Positions 19,042 through 28,308 are shown, counted from the stretch's first letter. The stretch is DNA of 64,000 bases from Clostridiales bacterium (GCA_009911365.1 QXXF01000002.1:62001-126000), one strand, 5' to 3'. Program-made: numbers and translations. Notes: generated by a model from the sequence alone, not told the origin.

Positions 19042-19623
19042 TTACTTTTCTATTGTAGCTACGAACGCTCCAACTGCTTCGTCCATTTTGCTCAGCTCCG
19101 CCTTTGCTTCTTCTTTTGTGGAAAATAGCTGCCCGATCACCTTGTAAGCCCCATCCTTTTTCATGATCTTAGCACTGATGCCGGATGCTTTTAATTGCTC
19201 GATGCTTTTTTCAGCAGCGGGTTTCGAGGAATAACTGCCAAATTGGAGCGCATATCCCGCAACTTGCTTTACATCCGCCTGATCTTCGATCACCGTAGCA
19301 GGCATGGCCGTTGTCTCTGCCGTTGGCGGAGCCGTGGTTGGAGCAGTTGTAACCGCTTGGACAGTCGCGGCCTGTGTGCTGACCGCCGTTTCGCCAGCTG
19401 ACGGCTGTGACTGGACTTTGCTTTTTTCTGTTGTCTCACTTTGTTTCAAGATGCTCAGGCCAGCGGGTTCATATCCCAATATCGGATATACCACATATTT
19501 TGCTGTCAGATATCCTGCGCAGACAGATAAACATATTATAACAAGAATGGGCACAAAATTCATCTCTATTTTTTGCCCTCTACAAACTGCCGGTCGCCTT
19601 CTGAAATTTCTCCTTCGGTTCAT
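19042..19623 (-). CDS. SPOR-domain membrane protein
   Basis: 193 residues. A basic start, a membrane helix near 22-45, a Ser/Thr/Ala/Pro-rich linker (about 60-115), and a C-terminal SPOR domain (about 118-193: YALQFGSYSSKPAAEK, IMKKDGAYKVIGQLFSTKEEA). SPOR domains bind denuded peptidoglycan at division sites, so an extracellular wall-binding role is likely. A good ribosome site precedes the ATG. Next gene downstream is rarA. Confidence 0.85.
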   Translation of the reverse strand: MNRRRNFRRRPAVCRGQKIEMNFVPILVIICLSVCAGYLTAKYVVYPILGYEPAGLSILKQSETTEKSKVQSQPSAGETAVSTQAATVQAVTTAPTTAPPTAETTAMPATVIEDQADVKQVAGYALQFGSYSSKPAAEKSIEQLKASGISAKIMKKDGAYKVIGQLFSTKEEAKAELSKMDEAVGAFVATIEK

Positions 19624-19737
19624 TTTCTTTCCCCTTTTCTTTGTAAAGCTTTGTACATATTATTAATGCAACGGGACAAATAGACCAAAGGATTTTGTGA
19701 TTCATCAATCTCAAATCATGATATTTCCATGTTATGA

Positions 19738-19789
19738 AAAGGAACAAGCCCTCCGCACAAACGAAATGTCTGGACGAGCTTGCTCCTTT
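19738..19789 (-). terminator. Probable terminator of the APC permease gene
   Basis: Arms 19738-19749 and 19778-19789 pair over 12 bp with one wobble around a 28-base loop. A short T-run follows on the minus strand. It lies about 105 bp downstream of the permease stop at 19894. Confidence 0.5.
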
Positions 19790-19893
19790 ATGAATGCTTT
19801 TTATCAGGCGATTAGGAATGTTTCTGTTTTACCATCCGGATCCGCCTCTACTGTGCTCCTTGTCTGAAGGACCTAGCACCTTTGTTCTATGGC

Positions 19894-21561
19894 TTAGGAG
19901 TTTCCCTTGTTTCCTTCATTCTCTACCTTTTTACCAATGAATACTAGGATCAGACCGATCACAATGGCAGCCAGACCGCCCCATTTCAGGACTTCCAGTG
20001 CCTGCGGGATGCAATCGGAGAACATATCATAATCTTCCGGCTCCCATTCGCCGTAATCGATTTCATACCAACGCAGCCAGAACTGACCTAAGAACGCGAA
20101 GATGCCCGCAATAATAACGTAAACACCCAATCTGATCACATCTCCGAAAGCCAGCTTCGTCTTTTTGTTCAACGGATATTTGACCGGATCGTTTTTTGCC
20201 ATGCCGCCGTAAAGCCGCTTGAAGATAATATAAGCGATCGGGCCAGTACTAATGGCAATCAGCCCCATACACAGATAATCCGTTCCATTCACAAACATCG
20301 CCACAATCGCGATCACGATCGGGAATCCCGCATAAAACACAAGACCTGCTTTTCCTCCCGGCATCACGTACAGCCCTTTGGTTTTTCGTTCTTCTATTGG
20401 AAGATCCTTACGCAGTTTGATGACTGCCAGTGGCAAAATAATATACAGTGCCAGCATGAACACTACTTCCGCGCTGACCAACGTAGTAAAGTCAGACTGG
20501 GCTAAAATCAAAGTAACGACTGCCAGAGACAGGATACCTACATATGGCACGCCTCTCTTTTTACTTACTTTTACTAAGAATTTCGGACAGAGATTATCAT
20601 CTGCCAACACAAAGAATCCTCTTGATCCTGATGCGAGATATGTATTGAAAATCGCACACTGAGAAACAATCGCAATCACGAGGAAGATGTATCCCCATAC
20701 CTGGCCCAGGTTCGCTGTCAGAACAGTGGCGTATCCCATGCTTTCTCCTGCGAATCCACCATCTGTGGCCCAGTTTTCCCAGCTTCCTTCTGGCAGGGAA
20801 GCAAGGCCGCCCAGAGTAGGCAGTACATATGTAAGCGCTACCAAAGGCATAGCGATCATCAAGCCTTTTGGAATGACTTGTGGATTTTTCACCTCACCAG
20901 CCATGTTGGAAATACATTCATATCCGCAGTACATCCATACGCAGATGCAAATTCCTCCGCCGATTCCATCGATCAGAGAATAATCCTCTGGCATAAATGG
21001 CTCAACAGGATTGGTGTTCCAGTTGATGAGCCCTACAATGGCTACTAGGGCAAACGCCAGGACGATCAGAATCGACAAAATCGTACTGACCATGCCAACT
21101 TCTTTTAATCCCATCAGATTGATAATAGTAAAAATTAAAATCATTCCGATTTTCAATGCGTGGATCGCAACCTCTGACATTGGGATCATCTGGCTCACAT
21201 AACCTGCTACCAGCGCAACGTACACACCGTTTGTGATGTAGGTGGAAACAGTTCCCCACCATCCTGCCTGAAAGCCCCAAAATTCTCCAAAGGCTTCCTT
21301 TACCCAAACGTACACACCACCTTCCGATGGTAGGACAGAACCCATTTCAGCAACTAGATTACTGATTGGGTAAGCCCATATGATCGGAAAAATAATCAAC
21401 AGAGCAAGGGTCATCCCCGGCCCTGCCTCCGGTATCATTTCTTCGATACCGAACGCTCCTGCCGCAACTAGACAGTATAACATGAATACAATACCTGATA
21501 CTTTGATATCATGCTTTTTCAATCCAGCTACACCATGTGTTTGCGTCTGATTCTGACTCAT
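19894..21561 (-). CDS. APC-superfamily amino acid/polyamine permease
   Basis: 555 residues from the ATG at 21561 (AAGGAGGTG just upstream). About 12 membrane segments. The first has the APC start IKVSGIVFMLYCLVAAGAFG followed by EEMIPEAGPG, and PSEGGVYVWVKEAFG matches the SEGG(V/A)Y motif. The C-terminus has two or three extra hydrophobic stretches around a charged insert. APC members exchange or co-transport amino acids and amines; the arginine, agmatine or glutamate specificity cannot be told. No associated decarboxylase is adjacent. Confidence 0.85.
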   Translation of the reverse strand: MSQNQTQTHGVAGLKKHDIKVSGIVFMLYCLVAAGAFGIEEMIPEAGPGMTLALLIIFPIIWAYPISNLVAEMGSVLPSEGGVYVWVKEAFGEFWGFQAGWWGTVSTYITNGVYVALVAGYVSQMIPMSEVAIHALKIGMILIFTIINLMGLKEVGMVSTILSILIVLAFALVAIVGLINWNTNPVEPFMPEDYSLIDGIGGGICICVWMYCGYECISNMAGEVKNPQVIPKGLMIAMPLVALTYVLPTLGGLASLPEGSWENWATDGGFAGESMGYATVLTANLGQVWGYIFLVIAIVSQCAIFNTYLASGSRGFFVLADDNLCPKFLVKVSKKRGVPYVGILSLAVVTLILAQSDFTTLVSAEVVFMLALYIILPLAVIKLRKDLPIEERKTKGLYVMPGGKAGLVFYAGFPIVIAIVAMFVNGTDYLCMGLIAISTGPIAYIIFKRLYGGMAKNDPVKYPLNKKTKLAFGDVIRLGVYVIIAGIFAFLGQFWLRWYEIDYGEWEPEDYDMFSDCIPQALEVLKWGGLAAIVIGLILVFIGKKVENEGNKGNS

Positions 21562-21599
21562 ATCAGCACCTCCTTGAAAAACTAGCAACAAAACCAGGG

Positions 21600-21680
21600 T
21601 CGCTGATCCTCTCTCAGCGATAGGCTTCGTTGATACTTGGAAAATACCGAAAACGATATTTCCTACATAGATAAAAAGCT
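21600..21680 (+). repeat. Dispersed repeat, copy 2
   Basis: Matches 7885-7965 in its core (GTTGATAC.TGGAAAATA, CGATATTTCCTACATA, A-run, AGCT). Begins with a 7-bp hairpin TCGCTGA / TCAGCGA (21600-21606 with 21614-21620). It lies 40 bp upstream of the APC permease start. The rest of 21681-22095 shows no supportable gene. Confidence 0.5.
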
Positions 21681-22095
21681 AAAATCCCGGCTTCCATGGC
21701 TCATCCGCAAAGGGCGGTTTGCCCAAGATCCCTTTTTCAAAACTCTTAAAGCAGGGCACAAAGGTACGGCCAGAGCGAAAAAAAGAGAAACACGCAATCG
21801 CCAAAAACGACGATGCATCTTTCTCTGTCCCTTTGCCAGTTGGTTATCTCCTCGTAGGCGCCACGCTCAAGTGGTCTCTCCAAAGTTTCGTCCAACGACC
21901 TTCCTTTTGCCTGTCAGTTTCCACAGAATCACTGCTACTGTTCCGCTTTGCTTCTTCGGCCCCCTGAATAAAAAATGGGTGTCTAGGGTCGTCTTCATCC
22001 GACATATTCACTTTCAGCTTTTGCTATAGTCTAACATTTATTTTCAGAACATTCAACCGTTTTTAACAATTTTCACGAAAAAATTTTCAGGTATC

Positions 22096-22620
22096 TTAAG
22101 AAATTTTTCTTTTTAATTCCTCGATCAAATGAATAATATCGTTAATATAATAGTTGTTTTCTTTGATCTTCTTTTTTACGTTTTCTAGGTATTCCCGCTT
22201 TTTTCCTGACATCTGCTGTCCTACTTCCCCGATAAAGGTCACCATGTTTTCCTGCAGGTTCATCCTGTTTTGCGGCATTGGCACATAAGCGATCCTCACC
22301 CGCTTCGTCCTTCTATCGTAAAAAATCGTGTCTAACGTGAGCATGATCCTGCTGGGCGTAATAAGATACTCCCCTGCTTTGCTCACCAGCAGAAATGTTT
22401 TTTCTAAGATTTCCAAAGCCTGCCTCATGTCCTTCAGGCCGCATTGCCTCAGTGGTGTATATCCACTGCAATTATAAGAGACTAGCTCTCCATCTTCACA
22501 GCTGACGAATCCCATGGGCATGAATAATTCGCACAGCCCGGATGAAAGAACGATTTTTTCGAATTCTTTCACGCTTCCTTCTTTTAATCGCAATCTAAAA
22601 TCATTGTTCAGAATCTCCAT
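22096..22620 (-). CDS. DUF6382-like protein at the end of the tad operon
   Basis: 174 residues, soluble, no signal. The pattern SGYTPLRQ, LEILEKTFLLVSKAGEYLI, FYDRRTKRVRIAYVPMPQ resembles the N-terminal DUF6382 module that elsewhere in Firmicute tad loci is fused to an FHA domain. Here no FHA domain follows; the protein ends in a basic helix. Last gene of the tad operon, 4 bp after the TadE-like gene. Probably a cytoplasmic accessory factor; identification is by recall. Confidence 0.55.
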   Translation of the reverse strand: MEILNNDFRLRLKEGSVKEFEKIVLSSGLCELFMPMGFVSCEDGELVSYNCSGYTPLRQCGLKDMRQALEILEKTFLLVSKAGEYLITPSRIMLTLDTIFYDRRTKRVRIAYVPMPQNRMNLQENMVTFIGEVGQQMSGKKREYLENVKKKIKENNYYINDIIHLIEELKRKIS

Positions 22621-22623
22621 TTT

Positions 22624-23382
22624 TTATCCCCCTCCACATTTGCCGCAGGCCCGATAGCCTTTGGCCTCCGCGTCTTCTTTTTCAATCTCTATGGTATATT
22701 TTTCGATCATTTTGCAGCTTTCTCTATGATACGCCTCTCCCGCGTTTGGAAAACAGTAGACATAAACGCCCATAGGCAGGTTGTTCGGCTCACAAAGCTC
22801 ACACGCCTTGTATCTGCTTTTTACTTGGCTGGCAAGCACAATCTGCTTGGCATGCGTCTTTACATAGACACAGGTTTCGCTGTGGAACCGTTTTCCCCAA
22901 GAAGGAAAAATCCGCACCAGTTTTCCTTCCCCGTTTTTCTCCATTTCGTCAAATCCCATGGGGTTCCGCTGACCTCGTTTTCCTATGAATCCTCTGCATC
23001 TGACTCTGCTCTCCATTTCAAACCCATAGTGCGTATCAAGGGGCAGAGACAATCTGATCCGGTACTCACACCCTGCGGAAATTAACCCTGTCCGCTCTCC
23101 TTCCTGATACAGATATCGAAATCCTGTGGCTTTCACCTGATCCACATTTTTGTTTTCCTGTTCTAGCCGCTGCTCCAATTTCCCACAAAAGAAGGGGGCC
23201 GCTTTGGTACCATAAGCCTCAGCGGCTAAATGTCCTGTTTCATCTAAAAGAGCAAAGGCCGCATGGTCCGCTGTGCTGTAAAGCTTGACGCAATATCCCA
23301 GCGTCAACACGCCTATGATGAAGATCGGCAGAAAAATCGCCGCTTCAAGGGTGAAATACCCCTTTTTAGTATTTGAAACCAT
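22624..23382 (-). CDS. TadE-like pilus protein with two Ada-like Cys/His modules
   Basis: 252 residues from the ATG at 23382, chosen for AAGGAG seven bases upstream; six codons more are open. The N-terminus is TadE-like: KKGYFTLEAAIFLPIFIIGV, a pseudopilin helix with Glu 13. After a beta-rich body (60-150) come two modules at exactly 52 residues spacing: H167, C171, C194, C197 and H219, C223, C246, C249. Each fits H...C, then (G)Y.AC..C, the layout of Ada-like metal-binding segments found at the ends of some nucleases and DNA-binding proteins. On an exported pilus-type protein this is unusual. Overlaps the preceding gene by 17 bases. Confidence 0.75.
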   Translation of the reverse strand: MVSNTKKGYFTLEAAIFLPIFIIGVLTLGYCVKLYSTADHAAFALLDETGHLAAEAYGTKAAPFFCGKLEQRLEQENKNVDQVKATGFRYLYQEGERTGLISAGCEYRIRLSLPLDTHYGFEMESRVRCRGFIGKRGQRNPMGFDEMEKNGEGKLVRIFPSWGKRFHSETCVYVKTHAKQIVLASQVKSRYKACELCEPNNLPMGVYVYCFPNAGEAYHRESCKMIEKYTIEIEKEDAEAKGYRACGKCGGG

Positions 23383-24610
23383 AACTTCGCTCCTTGCCAT
23401 TTACTTTTGATTTCATCTGAAATCCTCCATTGTGGGTCTTGATCAAAAAATCCCGCTCATATGTTCCTTTCAGGTTGATTTGAATCAGGTCCATCACCCT
23501 AGCCAGCTTGATGGTTTCGTTTTGAAAATGAAGAAATACCATCAGATAATCCTCATAACGCAACCCCTTATCGCTGCCAGTGTCAACGCAGCCGTTATTG
23601 AGGTTGTTTAAAACAGCGTCCAGATCCGTGGCCCAATTGGTCTTGTCCTTAAAAAGCGTCACAGGCCGCCCCTTTTCTAATAACCTGACATCGTTTTCAG
23701 CCTCTGCCAAGGCCCAGGTCCCACTGATAGCCGCCTGGGTCAAAACCGCGGCAGGGCCTGGCGTGAGGACTTCTGCCGCGGCTAAGGTTTCTGCTCGCTT
23801 TTCCCTGTCTAGATAAAGGTGCGCCGCATTAAGTCCGCTGCGAAAAAGGAGGATTCCCTTACGTACTTGCCTGTAATTTTCTTGATTGCTGTAATCGCCC
23901 TCTAGGATATATTCCACCTCATTGCTGAAAAAGGTATCGTAAGAAATCCCCGCGCCCTGGGCATTCTTAAAATTTTCCAGAATGTACCGATCTACTAGAT
24001 AGGTATCTTTTGTCTTGTCAAAGATCGATCCCAGGTCGCTTAGCCGAGATCTCACCTGCTCGATCCATTCCGCAAAGCCAAGGCTACTATCTATCAATGG
24101 AAAGGACGGAAGTGAGCGAATGATTTTGCGATTCCTTAGTGTCCTATCCTTTTCATGGGTTTCTTCCTCCTTTTCGCCGCCTTCTTCCTGTTGGTTTCGG
24201 CCACCGAGCACATGGTCAAGCGCATCCTTTCGCAAAGCGAACTTCATATGTGCTAAGATCTGTTCCTTCAGCACCGCACTGTTCCCCAATTGATGGCTAG
24301 CAAAGTTCACCTGGATCTCCTGCGGTCTGACCCTATCGTCAGGCTGAAGGGCATATCCCAAATCATCAGTCACCATCTGAGCCACCTCTTGACCAGTACG
24401 TTCAAAGGCGAACAATCCGTACCGCTCCTTCAGCTCCCAATCAAATTCAGACAGCATCGATTTTCCCGCTAAATGAAGAAGGCCATCGCAATAGCTGGTG
24501 AAAGCAACCTCCCTAGCAGCGTAGGAGAAGGCTGCTGCCAACATCACCATAGCCGCCAGGATCAAAAGGAGAAAGATCGATGCGCTTCCCTTTTTATTCA
24601 TCTTGCTCAT
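23366..24610 (-). CDS. DUF5702-type tad locus protein
   Basis: 414 residues. One N-terminal membrane helix (KKGSASIFLLLILAAMVMLA) in TadE/TadG style, then a large extracytoplasmic part with charged linker QQEEGGEKEEETHEK near 140-160. Features such as the CDGLLHLAGKSMLSEFDWEL and YGLFAF stretches are typical of DUF5702 proteins found only in Firmicute tad loci. Role is likely as a minor pilin or assembly factor. Overlaps both neighbours by 17 bases, so translation is coupled. Confidence 0.7.
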   Translation of the reverse strand: MSKMNKKGSASIFLLLILAAMVMLAAAFSYAAREVAFTSYCDGLLHLAGKSMLSEFDWELKERYGLFAFERTGQEVAQMVTDDLGYALQPDDRVRPQEIQVNFASHQLGNSAVLKEQILAHMKFALRKDALDHVLGGRNQQEEGGEKEEETHEKDRTLRNRKIIRSLPSFPLIDSSLGFAEWIEQVRSRLSDLGSIFDKTKDTYLVDRYILENFKNAQGAGISYDTFFSNEVEYILEGDYSNQENYRQVRKGILLFRSGLNAAHLYLDREKRAETLAAAEVLTPGPAAVLTQAAISGTWALAEAENDVRLLEKGRPVTLFKDKTNWATDLDAVLNNLNNGCVDTGSDKGLRYEDYLMVFLHFQNETIKLARVMDLIQINLKGTYERDFLIKTHNGGFQMKSKVNGKERSYGFKY

Positions 24611-24977
24611 CAGCCTGCTCCTTTTTCTTCAAAAGATCCATGTTCCTTACAAACTCAGCTTCATGATCCACATATTTTCTTGCTGACAACGGTTTCTCCA
24701 GTCTGCTTAAAATCCCTTGTTCCATAAAGGTCTTATTTCCCAGGCAATAAATTTCTTTTGCCCTTTTGTAAATGGGAAAAGCCGTCTCTGTGTAGGGCCT
24801 GCATTCCACTGTATTTGATATGCGTCCGCTTTCTGCCCGCAAGGCCATGTGCATGTTGGCCCCAGTCTCCGTGATCTGGTAAAAAAACACCAGCATATGG
24901 ATGATCGCTACTACCGCTAAAATCACCAGCGGGAAAACTAGAGCCGCTTCTACCATGGTCGTTCCTCGTTTATTCAT
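24594..24977 (-). CDS. TadE-family minor pilin
   Basis: 127 residues. Starts NKRGTTMVEAALVFPLVILA, the TadE pseudopilin signature with a conserved Glu at +1 of the hydrophobic helix, followed by a short extracytoplasmic domain with two Cys and a highly charged end KKKEQADEQDE. Lies directly after the Flp-like pilin gene (2-base gap). Processed by a prepilin peptidase not found in this window. Confidence 0.8.
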   Translation of the reverse strand: MNKRGTTMVEAALVFPLVILAVVAIIHMLVFFYQITETGANMHMALRAESGRISNTVECRPYTETAFPIYKRAKEIYCLGNKTFMEQGILSRLEKPLSARKYVDHEAEFVRNMDLLKKKEQADEQDE

Positions 24978-24978
24978 A

Positions 24979-25137
24979 TCAAAATCCTGTGTTCAGACTT
25001 TCAAAGGTTTTATTGACAAAGGCAGTGATCTCATTTTTGAAAATCAGCCCTAGGATAACGGCAATGGCAACCAAAATCGCTACCTGCACCATCTCCATGC
25101 CCTTCTTATTGTTTTGAATCAACCTTCTTTTTCTCAT
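24979..25137 (-). CDS. Flp-like pilin (52 residues)
   Basis: Read directly from the sequence: ATG at 25137 with AGGGGG 8 bases before, TGA at 24979-24981. Basic start MRKRRLIQNNKKG, then MEMVQVAILVAIAVILGLIF and a short polar tail ending SLNTGF. The Glu next to the hydrophobic helix and the size match the Flp1-like pilins of Firmicute tad loci. It is placed between tadC and tadE and would be the main pilus subunit. Confidence 0.85.
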   Translation of the reverse strand: MRKRRLIQNNKKGMEMVQVAILVAIAVILGLIFKNEITAFVNKTFESLNTGF

Positions 25138-25149
25138 CTCTATTCCCCC

Positions 25150-26223
25150 TTATAGTTTCATCATGGCCGGTGCTATAGTAATCAAGATCAAAACCATGAG
25201 CAGGATTACCAAAGGCATGGTCATCTTTGTTTCTGCCAGCCTGCCTTTTTCCTCCGCGTTCTGCTTTCGTGAAAACCATAGCATCTCGTTTTCCTTTTTT
25301 AACTTGTCCGATAAATCTGCGCCTTTGCTGATATTATCGCTGATCATGTTGGTGATCCGCATCAGTTCTTTGACGCCGCTTCGCTTTGCGAATGACCGCA
25401 GTTCGTCATGAAGCGAGCCGTTGGCCTCCGCAACAGAGCGGCTGATCTGTTCCATCTGCTGATAGAAATAGCTTTGCTTCCTGCCGCTTTTTCCATGGTC
25501 CTCCATGATTTTCGTAAATGCGGTGTTCAGCACGCTTCCCGCATTCAGCAGCAGTGCGATTTTATTGATGAACTCGGGCAGTTCCCGAATGATAGACTCT
25601 CTTGCTTGCCGCTCTGCTCTTTCCACCCTGTAAAATCGAGTCTTGTACAGTAATAGCCCTGTCGCTAAGGCTGCCGCACTGTACAGTACCAGGCCAGATT
25701 CCTCTGCCTGTTTCCATGTCAGCTTTTGACCCTTGCCTAGCTCTTTAGGAAGGAAGATTTTTGACTTGGAAGTATCCGCATTCATTTTAGAAATCAGTCC
25801 CCTTAACTGATTTTCTATGGTTTCCTTCTCCCTTTGCGCAGGAAGGATCTGCGCTTGCTGAGACTGTCCATTCCCTTTCGGTTGTATGATTATGTCATAC
25901 TGCTTGGTAATGGTTCCATTTTCTGTATCCACTTCCACTTCTGTACGAAAGGAAAACGCGCCTTGTTCCTGTGACGGACGGATGATCCTTGTGATCTCCC
26001 CTTTTTTGTTTGTGTCTAGTCCATTGTATCCCCCCGCGCTCGGCAGCAGGCTCATGAATATCGCCATCAGCAGCACACCTGCCGCAGCCGCGCATTTCAT
26101 CAAAAACCTGTTTTTGTCTTTTCTTACCCATTCCTGGCAGCCCCTGCTGCCATAAAGCCTGCGATACCGCTCGGTCAGCTTGTTATGAAATTTTTTCATT
26201 TCCTTTCGATATTTATCACGCAT
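25150..26223 (-). CDS. tadC: TadC-type inner-membrane protein (type II secretion F family)
   Basis: 357 residues. The C-terminal half is a T2SSF domain: RELPEFINKIALLLNAGSVLNTAF, then a helical body and a final membrane helix VILLMVLILITIAPAMM. The N-terminus is unusual: a membrane helix near 38-58, then about 110 predicted extracytoplasmic residues, beta-rich and then Gln/Lys-rich, before the next helix near 180. Ordinary TadC lacks so long an insertion. Overlaps tadB by 8 bases. Confidence 0.8.
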   Translation of the reverse strand: MRDKYRKEMKKFHNKLTERYRRLYGSRGCQEWVRKDKNRFLMKCAAAAGVLLMAIFMSLLPSAGGYNGLDTNKKGEITRIIRPSQEQGAFSFRTEVEVDTENGTITKQYDIIIQPKGNGQSQQAQILPAQREKETIENQLRGLISKMNADTSKSKIFLPKELGKGQKLTWKQAEESGLVLYSAAALATGLLLYKTRFYRVERAERQARESIIRELPEFINKIALLLNAGSVLNTAFTKIMEDHGKSGRKQSYFYQQMEQISRSVAEANGSLHDELRSFAKRSGVKELMRITNMISDNISKGADLSDKLKKENEMLWFSRKQNAEEKGRLAETKMTMPLVILLMVLILITIAPAMMKL

Positions 26224-26962
26224 TGATGTCCGTCAACCTTTCCATCATGTAAAAGGCGGCGGCGATGCCTGTCAGCGCCATTGTCATAATCAGTCTCCCC
26301 GCCGCAGTAGTATACAGAGGCATTAAATAATCAGGAGAAAACACATTTAGGAACAGAACCACGATCAAGGGGATGGCGCTGATGATCTTGCCCTCAAATT
26401 TTTTCTGTGCGGTAAGGGTCTTTATTTCCCTGTCAATAGTCATTTTATCCACAAGAATATCAGTCGTGCTTTTTAGCACCTTTTCCAAATCTCCACCCAT
26501 TGTCCTGCATGTCATATAGACCTGGACAAAGTTATCAATGTCTTCACAGCCGCTCCGCTCCGCAAAATCAAGAAGAAGACGGATATCACTTTCTCTGTTT
26601 TCCGATATACCTTTGACCATGTGCTTTAGCTCCACTACCATAGGCGCGTCATCACCGTACATGATCCTCAGATGTTCCATCCCATCTTCTAGAGCTTCGG
26701 AGATCCGCAGGTTCGCAGCGATGGACGCAGATAGGGAGTACAGCAGGTCTTTAAATTGTGTTGTAAGCAAAGCACGCCTCCTCGCAGCCAGGAGCCAGCT
26801 GTACTTCTGAAGGAACAAATAAGGAAGCAGCCCTCCTGCCATGGAAAAAACAATGCTGTGATAAAACAGATAGAGCACTGTAAAAACACTGATGTATCCA
26901 ACCGCTAAAAAGTTGATTTTTTCTTTTGTGGACAATTGATATTGTCTGTAATCCGTTTTCAT
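26216..26962 (-). CDS. tadB: TadB-type inner-membrane protein
   Basis: 248 residues. Two membrane helices near 16-50, the cytoplasmic T2SSF domain (TTQFKDLLYSLSASIAANLRISEALEDG, then GDLEKVLKSTTDILVDKM), and two C-terminal helices. Together with TadC it forms the platform on which the ATPase drives pilin assembly. Starts in a 4-base ATGA overlap with the ATPase gene. Confidence 0.85.
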   Translation of the reverse strand: MKTDYRQYQLSTKEKINFLAVGYISVFTVLYLFYHSIVFSMAGGLLPYLFLQKYSWLLAARRRALLTTQFKDLLYSLSASIAANLRISEALEDGMEHLRIMYGDDAPMVVELKHMVKGISENRESDIRLLLDFAERSGCEDIDNFVQVYMTCRTMGGDLEKVLKSTTDILVDKMTIDREIKTLTAQKKFEGKIISAIPLIVVLFLNVFSPDYLMPLYTTAAGRLIMTMALTGIAAAFYMMERLTDINA

Positions 26963-28164
26963 TGAAATATCCCCCTTAATTCCAGTTTTTCTCTATGAAT
27001 CAAGCCTTTTCCGCATGGCATCAACCCATGATTTGGCTTGTAGCGAAAGAGAAGGTTCGTCTTAATTTCTCCTTGGATCAGCCCCTCGATCTCAGCGATT
27101 TCTAAAACTTTGCGACTTCCGTCTGAAAGCCTTCCCAAGTGTATGATCACATCGATCCCCTCTGCGATCTGGGAACGAATCGCATCTACTGGAAAATCCG
27201 CTGCCTGCAAAAACATGGATTCCAGTCTCCTCAGCATCCCAGAAATCGAATTGCCGTGTCCAGAGGATAGACTTCCGTTGTGGCCCGTATTCATAGCCTG
27301 GATCATATCCATCACCTCCTTTCCTCGTACTTCTCCCACGATGATCCGGTCAGGCCGCATTCGCAGGCTGGTTTTGATCAGGTCTTCCATGGTGATCTGC
27401 CCTTTTTTCTGCGCGTTTGCCTGCTTGCATTCCAAACGAACCAAGTTTTCGATGTGCCGGATCTGCAGCTCTGCCGAATCTTCAATGAGAATCACCCTTT
27501 CTGAGGGTGGTATGAAATTGGACAAGACGTTCAGAAACGTGGTTTTTCCCGAGGACGTGCCGCCGCTGACAAAACAGTTATACCCAGCTCTCACCAGGTT
27601 TTCCAGAAAATCCGCCGCTTCATGGGTAATACTGCCCATACGAATCAAGTCCGGCATTTCAATGGCCTGCTGCGGAAATTTCCTAATGGTGAGGATGGGG
27701 CCATTCAGCGCAATGTTTTTGTAGACCGCATTGACCCTAGAGCCATCCGGCAGCCTTGCGTCCACAATGGGGTTTAGCTCGTTGATCTCCCGATGCACGC
27801 CAGCCGCCAGGCGGCGGATCAGTTCCTCGAGCGTTTCTACTGTGTCGAATTGCAGATCCACCCGCTCCAGCCGTCCTCCGATTTCAATAAAAATGTCATC
27901 TTTCCCATTGACCATGATCTCTGAAACCCGTTCGTCTTCTATGTAAGGCTGCAGGATATCCAGATCCCGCCTCAGCGAATAAAAAATTCGGCGTATCAGT
28001 TTTTGGCTTTCTTGATAGGGCAGCATGGCCATCTTTTTGTCCCGCAGGATGGTGTCTTCTATGATGGCAAGGGCCGCTTCATCTGTCAGCTCTTCCTCCC
28101 TGAAGGTAAGGGTGTTTCTGATCTCCTTGATCACTTGCTGTGCGTCTACTTGTAAATTACCCAT
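26959..28164 (-). CDS. tadA: Pilus assembly ATPase TadA/CpaF
   Basis: 401 residues. Type II/IV secretion ATPase powering Flp pilus assembly. N-terminal domain (1-150), Walker A GGTSSGKTTFLN near 190, Walker B region RPDRIIVGEVRG, and His box TGHNGSLSSGHGNS. First gene of a minus-strand operon of seven genes running to 22096. Prepilin peptidase TadV and outer components are absent, as expected for a Gram-positive. Confidence 0.93.
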   Translation of the reverse strand: MGNLQVDAQQVIKEIRNTLTFREEELTDEAALAIIEDTILRDKKMAMLPYQESQKLIRRIFYSLRRDLDILQPYIEDERVSEIMVNGKDDIFIEIGGRLERVDLQFDTVETLEELIRRLAAGVHREINELNPIVDARLPDGSRVNAVYKNIALNGPILTIRKFPQQAIEMPDLIRMGSITHEAADFLENLVRAGYNCFVSGGTSSGKTTFLNVLSNFIPPSERVILIEDSAELQIRHIENLVRLECKQANAQKKGQITMEDLIKTSLRMRPDRIIVGEVRGKEVMDMIQAMNTGHNGSLSSGHGNSISGMLRRLESMFLQAADFPVDAIRSQIAEGIDVIIHLGRLSDGSRKVLEIAEIEGLIQGEIKTNLLFRYKPNHGLMPCGKGLIHREKLELRGIFQ

Positions 28165-28206
28165 AGAATTTTAACCCATTTCTTACTTTATCTTCCTTGT
28201 GATTCC

Positions 28207-28242
28207 ATTATAAAAGACTTGTAAATATTTTACAAGTCTTTT
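28207..28242 (-). promoter_or_regulatory. Hairpin terminator overlapping the tad promoter
   Basis: A 12-bp stem (28212-28223 with 28231-28242) followed on the minus strand by TTTT can end the amidase transcript. The same bases give TATAAT (complement of 28207-28212) with a TTGTAA 18 bp upstream, so it may also start the tad operon about 40 bp before tadA. The dual reading is inference. Confidence 0.55.
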
Positions 28243-28308
28243 CGTTCGACAAATTCTGACAAAAGATTTCTAGGATTTCAAACTTCTGTTTTTCAATGTG
28301 CCTCTTCT

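Noticed and set aside
21637-22029. 130-codon plus-strand ORF in the permease/tad gap
   Set aside because: No ribosome site, no recognisable domain, low-complexity basic and Ser-rich text; overlaps a dispersed repeat.
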